Assembly: GCA_024364735.1 (NCBI GenBank)
Contig: JAGFNQ010002599.1
Span: forward strand, 186,001 to 250,000
Direction: 5' to 3'
DNA: 64,000 bases
Source of the DNA: Boesenbergia rotunda
Lineage: Eukaryota > Streptophyta > Magnoliopsida > Zingiberales > Zingiberaceae
In this document: one piece after another, positions 48,001 through 57,781 of the stretch
How positions within the stretch are numbered: the stretch's first letter is position 1
Layout of the letters: each line of letters starts with the position of its first letter
The notes under the pieces: model-generated
The model's database searches: none
What the model saw: the letters and a program-made list of their open reading frames with translations, nothing else
Told to the model about the DNA's origin: nothing
Position numbers and translations under genes: made by a program

Positions 48001-48060
48001 GGTTATCATGACCATAGACAACCCAGCATGAGAGTGAATACCTTAGATTATCAGGTACAA
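45031..48060 (+). repeat. 563-bp tandem array inside the MULE, interrupted by LTR-F
   Basis: Units begin near 45031, 46788, 47349 and 47914 (CCAATATGTGCCTCCCA). After removing LTR-F plus one CATTC the spacing between matching points is 563 bp in both testable intervals. There are three full copies and a partial fourth. Each copy keeps the same open frame (ending in MVTVSFLIYRHIFLF in three); this may reflect recent copying rather than coding. It lies between the 3' ends of the two MULE genes. Confidence 0.9.
45554..46741 (-). mobile_element. LTR-F: 1.2-kb solo LTR inside the 563-bp array
   Basis: 1188 bp, plus-strand start TGTTGGATCGATAGAG and end CTGCACCAACA, with a perfect CATTC duplication (45549-45553, 46742-46746). 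Read on the minus strand its start, TGTTGGTGCAGGAAGCACC, matches the LTR start at 62481 and continues into CGAACCTG and TTTTGATA; its end, TATTCACCCCCCCTCTATCG, is the SIRE/Maximus-like LTR ending. It is GC-rich, with many GGCGCCCTGG/GAGGGCGCC repeats (45967-46300). Confidence 0.8.
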
Positions 48061-49324
48061 AATATCCAAAATCAAGTATGTGTTTGAACAAATTTAGTAT
48101 ACTTGACCAGAATTTGAGTATTCAGGTTCGAGACTCCCTCTTTAGTTCTCAATAGCTCAAAAATTCAAGTACAATTGTCTCAGAATCAGGTATATATTTT
48201 AGATAATTATGTACTAAATATCCAAATTCAAGTATGTGTCTGAGAAAAATTGAGTATACTTGGCTCAGACTCAAGTATACTCAATTGGGACGCAAGTTAT
48301 ATTGATTAGGGTACATATCCAATTGACTCAGTTTCTACTATATATTTCTACGAATGAGCTATTTGAACTTACAGGTACATTGGGACGAAAGTTATGTATT
48401 AATTAGTATGAGCATGATACAAAGTCAGAAACTATAAGCACACTTTAGGGACATTTGTCCACTTGTTATTGGGGATATTTTGGCACTAACACATGATACA
48501 AAGTCAGAAACTATAAATACAACCATAAGTTTCCACTCCACAACATCAACTTTAGACAAACCAATTCTTGTACAAAACATAACCATCAAACATAACATAT
48601 ACCTTATTTATCCAAATTTGTACTCAAGTTTCTGGCAGATTTTGTCTATGAAACTCACAAATTCAACCAAAGAAAAATGAAGATATTGCAAAGTTACCTA
48701 ACCAAGTTCATAAACATAATCATAACTGACACATGGTACAAAGTCACATAAACTATAACCATAAGTTTCCACTCTACAACTATAGTATATATTATAACAA
48801 CTACACTCAACTTCAGACAGAACAATTCTTGTACAAAACAAAACAATCACAAATTTTTACTCAAGTTTCTGGCAGAATTGGTCCATCAAACTCACAATTT
48901 CAACCAAACAACATACAACATATTGCAAAGTACCTAACAAAGTTCATAAACATACTAATAACTGACACATGATACAAAGTCACAAATACCATACATACAA
49001 CCATCAGTGTCGACCACACAACCATAGTGCACAATAATAACTGACACATGATACAAAGTTCATAAACATATTGCACCATTTTTTTCTGCCTCTAAAAACA
49101 CCAATGCAGGCACCATTCAACCAGAACTAATACGTAAATCACCAATGCTTCCACTGATACATGTCTGCTTTCTCGAACGCAACACCCTGCTTGATTCCTC
49201 TTCTAGCAATCTCTTTTTCCTGCAGAAGTGTATATCAAAAAGTATTAGACTAACCATACAAATTATAGAGTATGATTACAAAAATAAAACCAAGTGTTTA
49301 CAAAGAAATCAAACATACATAATT
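48061..49324. other. Non-coding MULE interior
   Basis: AT-rich with repeated CTGACACATG(G/A)TACAAAGTCA words near 48435, 48487, 48725, 48960 and 49040. No protein-coding frame recognised. Confidence 0.6.
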
Positions 49325-51250
49325 TTGAGCATAACAGCTAATTTATAGCTTCTTTGCAGCTTCGCTTGTTGTGGCCTTTCTTATGGCAATGACTACTTTG
49401 ACGCACGTGTTTCAACTTGTGATGGTATTCTCTTAGTCCTCCTACGACCAGGCTGACTGCGAACATCTGGAGCATTGATTATATTTCCTTCATCAAGATT
49501 TGACTCATTATTGTCAACAGTTGGGATTGGATTAATAATTCCTTTGTATGCTTGGCGATACATTCCAATCTTGAAATACTGATCACAGAATTCATACAAC
49601 GACAATGACTTTGACTCAATAGCAGCACAAGTATGCTTGCATGGAAGCTTAATGATCTGCCAAGCTCTGCACGAACAACTCTTATCAATTAAATCAACAG
49701 CAAAGGATTTTTCCCCATCAACTACCTCAAACCTCCAATTACATGACCGATGCACTCTCAACTTTCGGGATTCAAGATAAACACTAGCAATAACCTTCTT
49801 CTTTTTGGGACTTAATTCCTTAACCATCGCCATTGTTGATTCATGTCGCCGATGCATTATGTCCATGATTTGTATGCGTATGTGATCCATCATAGCCACA
49901 ATAGGCAGATAACGAGCTGATTTAACCCAATTATTCCAACACTCGGCCATGTTATTATTCATAACACCCCATCTATCTCTAAAAAATAAAGCATTTGCCC
50001 AACTTTGTGGCTGGGAATGTACAATAAATCCTATGGCAAGTGGCATGGAGTCTATGATATTTTTTATATGCTGTTCATGCTCCTGCAAAGATGGAGCATA
50101 TGCAGCTTTCTTGAATACCGAAGACCAGTGTTTTTTGTTATGTTTTGGATAACTTCACATTACCTATATTGACAAAAAAAAACTTTTTTTATTCAAAACA
50201 TGTATTAAAATTAAATTCTAATTCAAATTCAAAACAAAAGTAGGGTTTTAATTACCTGCTTCACAAAATTATCCACTAAATGCCTCAAACAATACGCATG
50301 GTGACTACCCACAAATAGTTGCTCAACTGCCTTCATAATCCCAGGGTGTCTATCGGAGAAAAATGTGAACTTATTGAATGGAATACTTTGATATGAAAGT
50401 AGCACACTTCTCAAAAGATAACAAAACCATTCCCAATTATCATCATTCTCTGCATCCACTACCGAATAAGCAATTGTGAAAAGATCATCATTGGCATCCT
50501 TCGACACAGCAACTAGGATACTACCTTTATACTTATTCTTTATATGAGTCTCATCCAAAAAAATCAACGGCCTACAACCAGTAACAAAACCAACTGCACA
50601 TGCATGAAAACAAATGAATAGCCGTTTAAATTTATTAGTTACAGGATCAACCTCACACTCAGTAATACTGCCAGGATTTGTTTCTCGAATAGCATGACAA
50701 TACCATCTTAACCTATCGTAGCATCTCGTCTCTGTACCATGAATATCATGCATCGCTAATTCCTTGCCTTTCCATACTTTGCGATAGTCTAACTCTACCC
50801 CATAATCTCTTTGCAAGTCTTTTTGAATTGTACAAGGGCGATAAGAGGGCTCTTCTCTCAATTTTTCTTTCACCACATTAGCAATCCAAGTTGCATCAGC
50901 TTTAGGATGTCCTCTAGTACGTAGATTATTCTCGCCACATGTATGCTGCAGGTTACATTTTTGGATCCCAAATATACCATCTGCTTTATATTTTGAAGCA
51001 TAAATTCTCCATCCACAACTCCTTTCACTACAAATAGCAATAACCTTCTCACTGTCATTTTTTCTATATAAAAATGATCGTCTTGTAGCAACAGCATAGT
51101 TTTTAACACATCTTCTAAAATCAGCAGCATCCGTGAATGTTTGCCCTTCACCATGAATGCAATTAATCCAAGCATCTATAGTATTCGGCAACAAGGTGTG
51201 TTCAATCTCCTCATCACTCCTAGATTGTGTCTGTTCCTCCTCAACCCTTA
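49325..51250 (-). pseudogene. MULE transposase (mudrA-like), one stop and one frameshift
   Basis: Two main exons: about 51250-50256 (donor CAG|GTAATT) and 50163-49393. Exon A: MuDR-type N-terminal C/H domain (SERSCGWRIYASK...NLQHTC), then the DDE domain with RPLIFLDETHIKNKYKG, ENDDNWEWFCYLL and FTFFSDRHPGIMKAVEQL, so both Asp and the Glu are present. Exon B: AECWNNWVKSARYLPI and a SWIM zinc finger (SCSCRAWQIIKLPCKHTCAA). Breaks: TGA at 50155-50157 early in exon B, and a frameshift near 49390 that puts a terminal zinc knuckle (CSHCHKKGHNKRSC, 49325-49382) out of frame. The true start probably lies in an upstream exon. The protein would have moved this MULE family; this copy looks inactive. Confidence 0.88.
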
Positions 51251-52354
51251 CCAGTTTGATACGAAATTATTAAGATGAACCATACACAAATAAGTATAAA
51301 ATAAGGGCATACCATACATACATAATGAAAGCTATTGAATTTAAATAAGATTAGTAGTGTCAAATAAACAATATCATATGCACTTATGCTAGAAGTAACA
51401 TAACATATTATAAAAACAAAAATATGAAATGCTTACCTCTCCAAATTTAGGTTGCTAATGTATGCATTTCTAGTCTCTACCCTCAAATCGATCATACTGA
51501 GCTTCAAACACATATGAAGATGTATCATATTCAGGACATCATCATCGTCATTCAAAGTCACGTACATCTTATGCTGTGGCGCTATGTATTACAGAATCAT
51601 AGATTCAGGAGTAATCTCCGCACATTTTTTGCCAAGACTCACAAATATATCCAGCAAACTACAACCACTGAAAATTGAAATCACAAACAACTCATTCTTG
51701 CACTTACAACTACCCAAAAATGCAAGGTTGCAAGGCCCAATACCAGATTCCACAAAAATATAACATTTTAATCAAATATAAACTGAAGATTAATGTAACA
51801 CAATATTTTTTCTCCATCAACCAAATATTGGCCATCAACTCAAAAATCAATCAAAAACACACGAAAATCCCATAATCAACCAACAACTAAACGCAAATCT
51901 CATTGAATACACATAATCAAAAAAAATAAAATGTAAATGTCATGGAATCATTCAATCAAAAAAGATCAAACTCAGACTCACTGATAAAGGTGTGTTCGCC
52001 TCTTTAAGTTAGGGCTACAATGCGAGGCGTTACCAGTTTGGGTTGCGGGCGGAAAAATGAGCTGAAAAATTATGATTCCCTCTTTGAGTTACGGCAAGAA
52101 GGCGTGGCGCTACCAGTTGGGGCTTCGACCGGAAAAATGAGCTGCAAAGGTGTGATCGCCTCTTCGATTTTGGCTTCCGATGCCTCAACGTCGGCTTTGT
52201 TCGTCAGATTTTAGAGAAGGAACACGAAGGTGAGTTAGGGCAGGCAATGCAGTTGGTGGTTCGAGCGGAAACTTTGAGCTACGTACATATAAGTTTTAAT
52301 TAAATTCATGGACAATTAGGTAAATACACATTTTCAAGGGAGTTGCAGTTGGGC
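51251..52354. other. MULE right subterminal region with a short tandem repeat
   Basis: It contains the upstream part of the transposase gene (leader or first exon not identified). At about 51985-52200 an 80-90-bp unit is repeated two to three times (GGCGTTACCAGTTTGGG / GGCGCTACCAGTTGGGG, then GGAAAAATGAGCTG). Subterminal repeats may bind transposase in MULEs; that is inference. Confidence 0.55.
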
Positions 52355-52450
52355 ATCAGGTTTTGGCAGGGAGTTGAAACTCATTTTCTCTGACCTGGGG
52401 ACTGAATGTAGATGTTGACCTGCTATGAGGGATTTTAAGCCAATTTGCCG
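52355..52450 (-). repeat. MULE right terminal inverted repeat
   Basis: Inverted, it starts CGGCAAATTGGCTTAAAATC and aligns without gaps to 39967-40062. Followed directly by the AAAATAAAA duplication at 52451-52459. Confidence 0.75.
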
Positions 52451-52459
52451 AAAATAAAA

Positions 52460-53489
52460 CTACAAAAGAATAAATGAAATCAATAAAAAGTGCAAATTAA
52501 CAATTTCCACAATAATTTTTTAAAAGTAATTAATTTAATTAAAATTTAAATTCTTCTATCTCTCTTTTCTATTTAAAAATTCCCTTAAAAAAAGGTAAAT
52601 TTACATACATCATAATCTTAAACTGTGATTTCGCTCATCCATGTGTCTTTTAATTGCCTGTCCTAAAATACGCGGAAGAAAATAAATCATGATATTAAAT
52701 GACTTTTTGAATGGAAGGAATTTGAGTTCTTAAGGGAATGGACTTGGGGATTCAAACTTTATTTTAATGATATAAATTATTTATTACCTAAGTATCAACT
52801 TTATTATCTAGTGGGGCAAGTTTATTTAGAGCATCTCCAATATAAAATTTGTAAAAGGCTTTTTAAAAATTTAATAAAAAAGTTTGAACCATTATAGAAT
52901 TGAGGTTTGAGATTTATAACTAAAAAAATCAAAATCTATTTTTTTTTAAATGGAGCTCCGATGAAATAGTGTTAAATTATGATTTGTGATTTTTGGTTTG
53001 TAACATAGAGAGGTATATAATTGATAATGTAGTATCTAAAAAAATTGTAGAAAGGTATTTTAATAATAATAATAAAATAATTTTTTATATTTTTAATATG
53101 ATACTGATGCGATAATTCTGGAATGAAGTCCATCGGAACCGAAGACGCACTTCTCAGATCAGGCTAGGCCTCTCCATTTGAGCTGGGCGCTGGGGCCCTG
53201 GATGCGCTAGCGATCGGCAAATAGGGGGTGGTTGCCCGGGTTTCTCGGCCTGGTATCCTGCACCTCGCGTTTATGATATCTACATTCAACTGTGCCCCGG
53301 AAACACGGTTGAAGCACGCCCAGTGTGCTTCTTTCACGATAGAATGAGGATTATAAAAAATTCATTGAGAGGAGATGTCCTTATACAGTGGATATTATTA
53401 AGTTGGTGTATAATAATATTAAATTAGCTGTAAAGTTATCAAAAGAGATATATTTACCATGCAAATAAAGTGTTGAAATGAAAAGGGAC
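52460..53489. other. AT-rich intergenic DNA with a GC-rich island
   Basis: Mostly AT-rich. A block at about 53125-53335 is GC-rich (GAGCTGGGCGCTGGGGCCCT, GATGCGCTAGCGATCGGC) and looks like a fragment of another repeat that I could not name. No gene seen. Confidence 0.4.
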
Positions 53490-53935
53490 GAGGGTACTTG
53501 TCCTCTCTACATGCTAGTTATAATATTTGAGCTAATAGTCTTTGTGATTTATTTCCTCCGTGTTGGTCATATGACGGATTAATGGAGGCGCTAGGATGGC
53601 GAATCGCTTTTTATCACCTTGAAATGAAAAGGAAGAGTCAATGTGTCTATCCTCCCAACGCGCTAGCTACAACATCCGAGCTAATAGCTCTCGTGATTTA
53701 CCTTCTCCGTCTTAGTCCTATGATGGGTTGGCGAGGACGTTGAGGGCGTGTGAATCATCTTTTGCCATTTAGAAATAAAAAGGCAGAGAATCCCCATGGG
53801 GATTGATGGCTAGCACATGCGATGGTGTCATCTTGAAATCTAAGATCAAAACTTGACAAAGCAAGTGTGTCCGTCCTCCTCACGCATTAGTCATAATATC
53901 TGAACTAGTAGCATCTCATAATTTATCTTCTCCGT
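53490..53935 (+). repeat. Three diverged copies of a module of about 170 bp
   Basis: A core of the form GTCCTCTCTACATGCTAGTT, ATATTTGAGCTAATAG, GTGATTTA, CTCCGT recurs near 53500, 53655 and 53870, partly with an intervening AAATGAAAAGG(G/A)A(C/A)GAG word. It abuts the gypsy LTR. Confidence 0.6.
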
Positions 53936-54678
53936 TGATGGGGTTGAACACTCCTTGACTGACACGTGGACTGAAGAAGCTATGTGGCAAGATCTACCGA
54001 GTATGGACGACTCTATTTCTTTGATTCCCAAGGCCCCCTCGGGAAGGTGGATTCCCAAGACCACCTCGAGTAGACCTACTCTTGAGATCGATCTAGGAGG
54101 ACACCCGTCCGAAATTACCTCGGGAGGTCAGGTCCCCGAGATTACCTCGGAAAGGTGAACGCTCGGGATGCCCCCGGGCCAAAGGACCCCGAGATCACCT
54201 CGGGGTAGCGTAGCCCAAGGACCACTCGACCTCAAGTAACCATCCCCTTTCTTTGAATCTATAGATAATCATCACCAATAATTATGGGATAATTATGACC
54301 CATAATACGCAATCATTAAATGCCTTAATCATCGCAACGGTCCAGATTTAATGGTTGTGACGGCTATTACAAGGATTATCCAGTAATCGACAATTGAGGG
54401 GACGTAGAGAAGAACATGGGACATGTGTGACTGCCGCCTCAGGTATAAAAGGTACTCCAACCCACAGGTAAGGGGGTGACGCACATTCTAACTCGTACTT
54501 TTATCCTTACTTTCTTCCATCTAAGAGATTCAGGCACTGACTTGAGCGTCGGAGAGGGCTCCGCAGACAACCTCTGGCGTGTTCCCTTAACGCTCATTTT
54601 AATCTCGCAGGCTCTTGTCGTCATCCTCGTGGGCTGAACTCTGGTGACTGACCGTCAACGTCGATTCCTTCCGAAACA
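53936..54678 (+). repeat. 5' LTR of a truncated Ty3/gypsy element
   Basis: The end is fixed by the primer-binding site just downstream; the start TGATGGGGTTGAACACTCC is the best TG candidate but there is no second LTR to confirm it. A TATAAAAG box lies at about 54443. Short CCTCGGG/CCTCGAG repeats occur at 54040-54210. Confidence 0.6.
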
Positions 54679-54682
54679 AGTT

Positions 54683-54700
54683 TGGCACCGTCTGTGGGAA
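54683..54700 (+). promoter_or_regulatory. Primer-binding site of the gypsy element
   Basis: TGGCACCGTCTGTGGGAA closely matches the TGGCGCCGTCTGTGGGAA site typical of Tat/Ogre-type plant gypsy elements. Confidence 0.75.
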
Positions 54701-55945
54701 ACTATTAAAGCATCAGAAGGAGCACCGATAGCAGAGCCAGCGGGACAATCCATCGTTCTGACGAAAGAGGAATTAGATCACTTGGTAGCTAACGCTGTCA
54801 AAGGGGCGCTCGAACAGCACCAAATCGAGCACCTCACGGCGAGTCGCTTCTATGCAAGCGAAGATCCCTAGAATCTCTACTTCGCACTCCCAACACCGGA
54901 GATCTGGTTCACCACTGGGAGACATGCCAAAGCAGTCCTGGTTCCCCGGCGGGATTCTCTAGGAGATGTGGAAAAGGTCAACTCAGTAGCCTCCAGAGCG
55001 CTGAGACAGGAGGACGGACCAGGGAGGAGGAAGAACCTAAGGCGCCCTCGACCCCTTTCTCATTAGAGATTGTAGAAGATCACATGCCGAAGCAGTTCTG
55101 TGGGCCTGGGATTGTCGACTACAACGGAAAGACAAATCCTGAAGATCATATCTGCAAGTTCGAGAACGAGGCACTCCTGCACCAGTACACCGATGGTGTA
55201 AAGTGTCGGGTGTTCTTGAACACCCTATCAGAAGCAGCCCAGCGATGGTTCCAGAGGCTGCCTCAGGGTTATATCAACTCCTTCATGGAGTTTAGAACCA
55301 CCTTCCTCCATCATTTCGCTAGCAGCCATTGTTATCAGAAGACGGTGCTAAATTTATTTGCTCTAAAGTAGAAGCCAAAGGAACCACGCAAGGATTACAT
55401 CCGTTGGTTCAACTGAGTGGCGTAGGATGTGCCAACTGCGACATCAGAGACCCTCGTCAGTGCCTGCACCCAGAGGCTCTCGGAAGGGGATTTCATCCGA
55501 TCTTTGGTGAAGAAGCCACCCACCAGCTTCAATGATCTACTAGGACGCTCTGTCAAACACGTCAACGTGGAAGAAGTGCAACACGTCCGCCGCAAGGAAT
55601 CAGCCGGGGTCCCTACTCGAACCGTTGTACGGTCGGAAAGGAGGGAACCTCCGGCTCCAACACGAGGAAAAGATCTTCGCCTGAGGAAAGACCAGTGGGC
55701 TGGTAGGCGGAAGCTAATAGAGACAGTTGACACCGAGCAACCAGAACCACTGACGAAGTATTATGAATTCCATGGCAATACGACGCACTCCATTGAGGAA
55801 TGTCATGCCTTGAAGAGAAAAGTGAATGAAGAAGCAAAGACCAAATCTCGGAGGAAGTGGAAGAAGACGGGGTATCGTCGGAGGTCCCCTCGGCGAAGCT
55901 TGTCTCCCCGACAACAGCAGTCGGTAGAAAATGAGACTCGACATC
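54701..55945 (+). pseudogene. Ty3/gypsy gag (broken)
   Basis: An N-terminal piece is open to a stop at 54869. The Retrotrans_gag core is at 55084-55371 (YNGKTNPEDHICKFENEALL, AQRWFQRLPQGYINSFMEFR, TTFLHHFASS), followed by a stop at 55369, another nearby, and a frameshift into 55429-55945 (SFNDLLGRSVKHVNVEE, then KYYEFHGNTTHSIEECHALK, the Cys/His box of Tat-type gag). This gag type with the primer site above points to the Tat/Ogre/Retand branch of Ty3/gypsy. Confidence 0.85.
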
Positions 55946-56153
55946 GGTCTCGTTTACGGTCGAGAGGGAGGAGTCGGGGGTTGCACCCCGTAGGTCTCCC
56001 TCATTGGAAAGAGACTCCAAGAAGGGTAAGACCCCTACACATGACCCACCTTCTGGACACGTGGGGGGTGATCTCGGGGGGCCCACCGGAGGAGATTCCC
56101 ACCGGGCTAGAAAGGCTCACACCCGGTGGCTGGAGAACTACGCCATCGGGACA

Positions 56154-56400
56154 AGTCGGAGCCAGCATTTTGGCCCTACGATTTCCTTCGTCCGAGAGGA
56201 CTTAGAAGACGTAGAACCTCCCCATGAAGACGCTTTGGTAATTCTGGCATGCATTGCAAATTACGAGGTTAAGCGTATCTTCGTGGATACAGGTAGCTCT
56301 ATTAACATCCTATACAAGGCCGCTGTAGACAAGATGCAGATTGACAAAGATGAATTGCAGCCAGTTTCGACTCCACTCTTCGGCTTCACCGGATACCGAC
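56154..56400 (+). pseudogene. Gypsy aspartic protease fragment, truncated at the minisatellite
   Basis: The frame contains SFVREDLEDVEPPHEDALVI, then FVDTGSSINILY with the catalytic Asp at 56286, and ends near LFGFTG exactly where the 82-bp array begins. RT, RNase H and integrase are absent downstream. Confidence 0.82.
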
Positions 56401-57776
56401 CAAGAAATGAAACCCTACCACCTTGTGGTGCTATGGATGCTCGAGGTGAGTAGGCTTGGTCTGGGTGTTGCGAATGCCCGACCAAGAAATAAAACCATAC
56501 CACCTTGCGGTGCTACGGATACCCAAGGTGAGTAGACCTGGTCTGGGTACTTCGGATGCCCGACCAAGAAATAAAACCCTACTACCTTGCGGTGCAGCAG
56601 ATGCCCGAGGTGAGTAGCCTTAGTTTGGGTGTTGCCAATGCCCGACTAAGAAATAAAACCCTATCACCTTGTGGTACTGCGGATGCCCGAGGTAAGTAGG
56701 CTTGGTCTGGGTGCTGCGGATGCCCGACCAAGAAATAAAACCTGACCACCTTGCGGTGCTGCGGATGTCTGAGGTGAGTAGGCTTGGTCTGGGTGTTGCG
56801 GATGCCCGACCAAGAAATAAAATCCTACCACTTTGCGGTGTTGCAGATGCCCGAGGTGAGTAGGCTTGGTCTGGGTTCTGTGGATGCCCGACCATGAAAT
56901 TAAACCCTACCACCTTGCGGTGTTACAGATGCCTGAGGTGAGTAGGCTTGGTCTGGGTGCTGCCGATGCCCAACCAAGAAATAAAACTCTACCACCATGC
57001 GGTGTTGCAGATGCCCGAGGTGAGTAAGCTTGGTATGGGTGTTGCGGATGCCCAACCAAGAAATAAAACCCTACCACCTTGCGGTGCTGCGGATGCCCGA
57101 GCTGAGTAGGCTTGGTCTGGGTGCTGTGGATGCCCGACCAAGAAATGAAACCCTACCACCTTGAGGTGCTACGGATGCCCGATGTAAGTAGGCTTGGTCT
57201 GGGTGTTGTGGATGCCCGACCAAGAAATAAAATCCTACCCCCTTGCGGTGCTGTGGATGCCCGAGGTGAGTAGGCTTGGTCTGGGTGCTGCCGATGCCCG
57301 ACCAAGAAATAAAACCCTACCACCTTGTGGTGCTTCAGATGCCCAAGGTGAGTAGGCTTGGTCTGGGTGTTGCAGATGCCCGACCAAGAAATAAAACCCT
57401 ACCACCTTGCGGTGCTGCGGATACCCGAGATGAGTAGGCTTGGTCTGGGTGATGCGGATGCCCTACCAAGAAATAAAACCCTTCCACCATACGGTGCTGC
57501 GGATGCCCGAGGTGAGTAGGCTTGGTCTGGGTGTTGTTGATGCCCGACCAAGAAATAAAATCCTACCACCTTACGGTGCTGCGGATGCACGAGGTGAGTA
57601 GACTTGGTCTGGGTGTTGCCGATGCCCGGCCAAGAAATAAAACCCTACCACCTTCCGGTGCTGTGGATGCCCAAGGTGAGTAGGCTTAGTCTGGGTGTTG
57701 CTGATGTCCGACCAAGAAATAAAACCCTACCACCTTGCGGTGCTGCGGATGCCCGAGGTGAGTAGGCTTAGTCTAG
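56401..57776 (+). repeat. 82-bp minisatellite, first block (about 17 units)
   Basis: Unit: AAATAAAACCCTACCACCTT, GCGGTGCTGCGGATGCCCGA, GGTGAGTAGGCTTGGTCTGG, GTGCTGCGGATGCCCGACCA, AG. Each unit itself holds two copies of GTGCTGCGGATGCCCGA. Units differ at scattered positions; phase is kept. The second block is at 60339-60959. Confidence 0.95.
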
Positions 57777-57781
57777 GTGCT

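Larger units (their letters stand above)
39967..52450. mobile_element. 12.5-kb Mutator-like element with ULP1 protease and mudrA transposase (Kaonashi/KI-MULE-like)
   Basis: Flanked by a perfect 9-bp AAAATAAAA duplication. The ends are inverted copies: over the first 96 ungapped positions about 63 agree (39967-40062 against 52355-52450 inverted), including TTCAGTCCCC, ACTCCCTG and CCTGAT. It carries two convergent genes: a ULP1-type protease on the plus strand (40961-43768) and a MULE transposase on the minus strand (49325-51250). MULEs that captured a ULP1 gene are known from plants as Kaonashi. Between the genes are two tandem arrays and a later solo LTR. Confidence 0.85.

Noticed and set aside
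56620..57590. Minus-strand frames of 60-97 codons in the 82-bp minisatellite
   Set aside because: 82 is not a multiple of 3, so a continuing frame cycles and stops; these are repeat artefacts.
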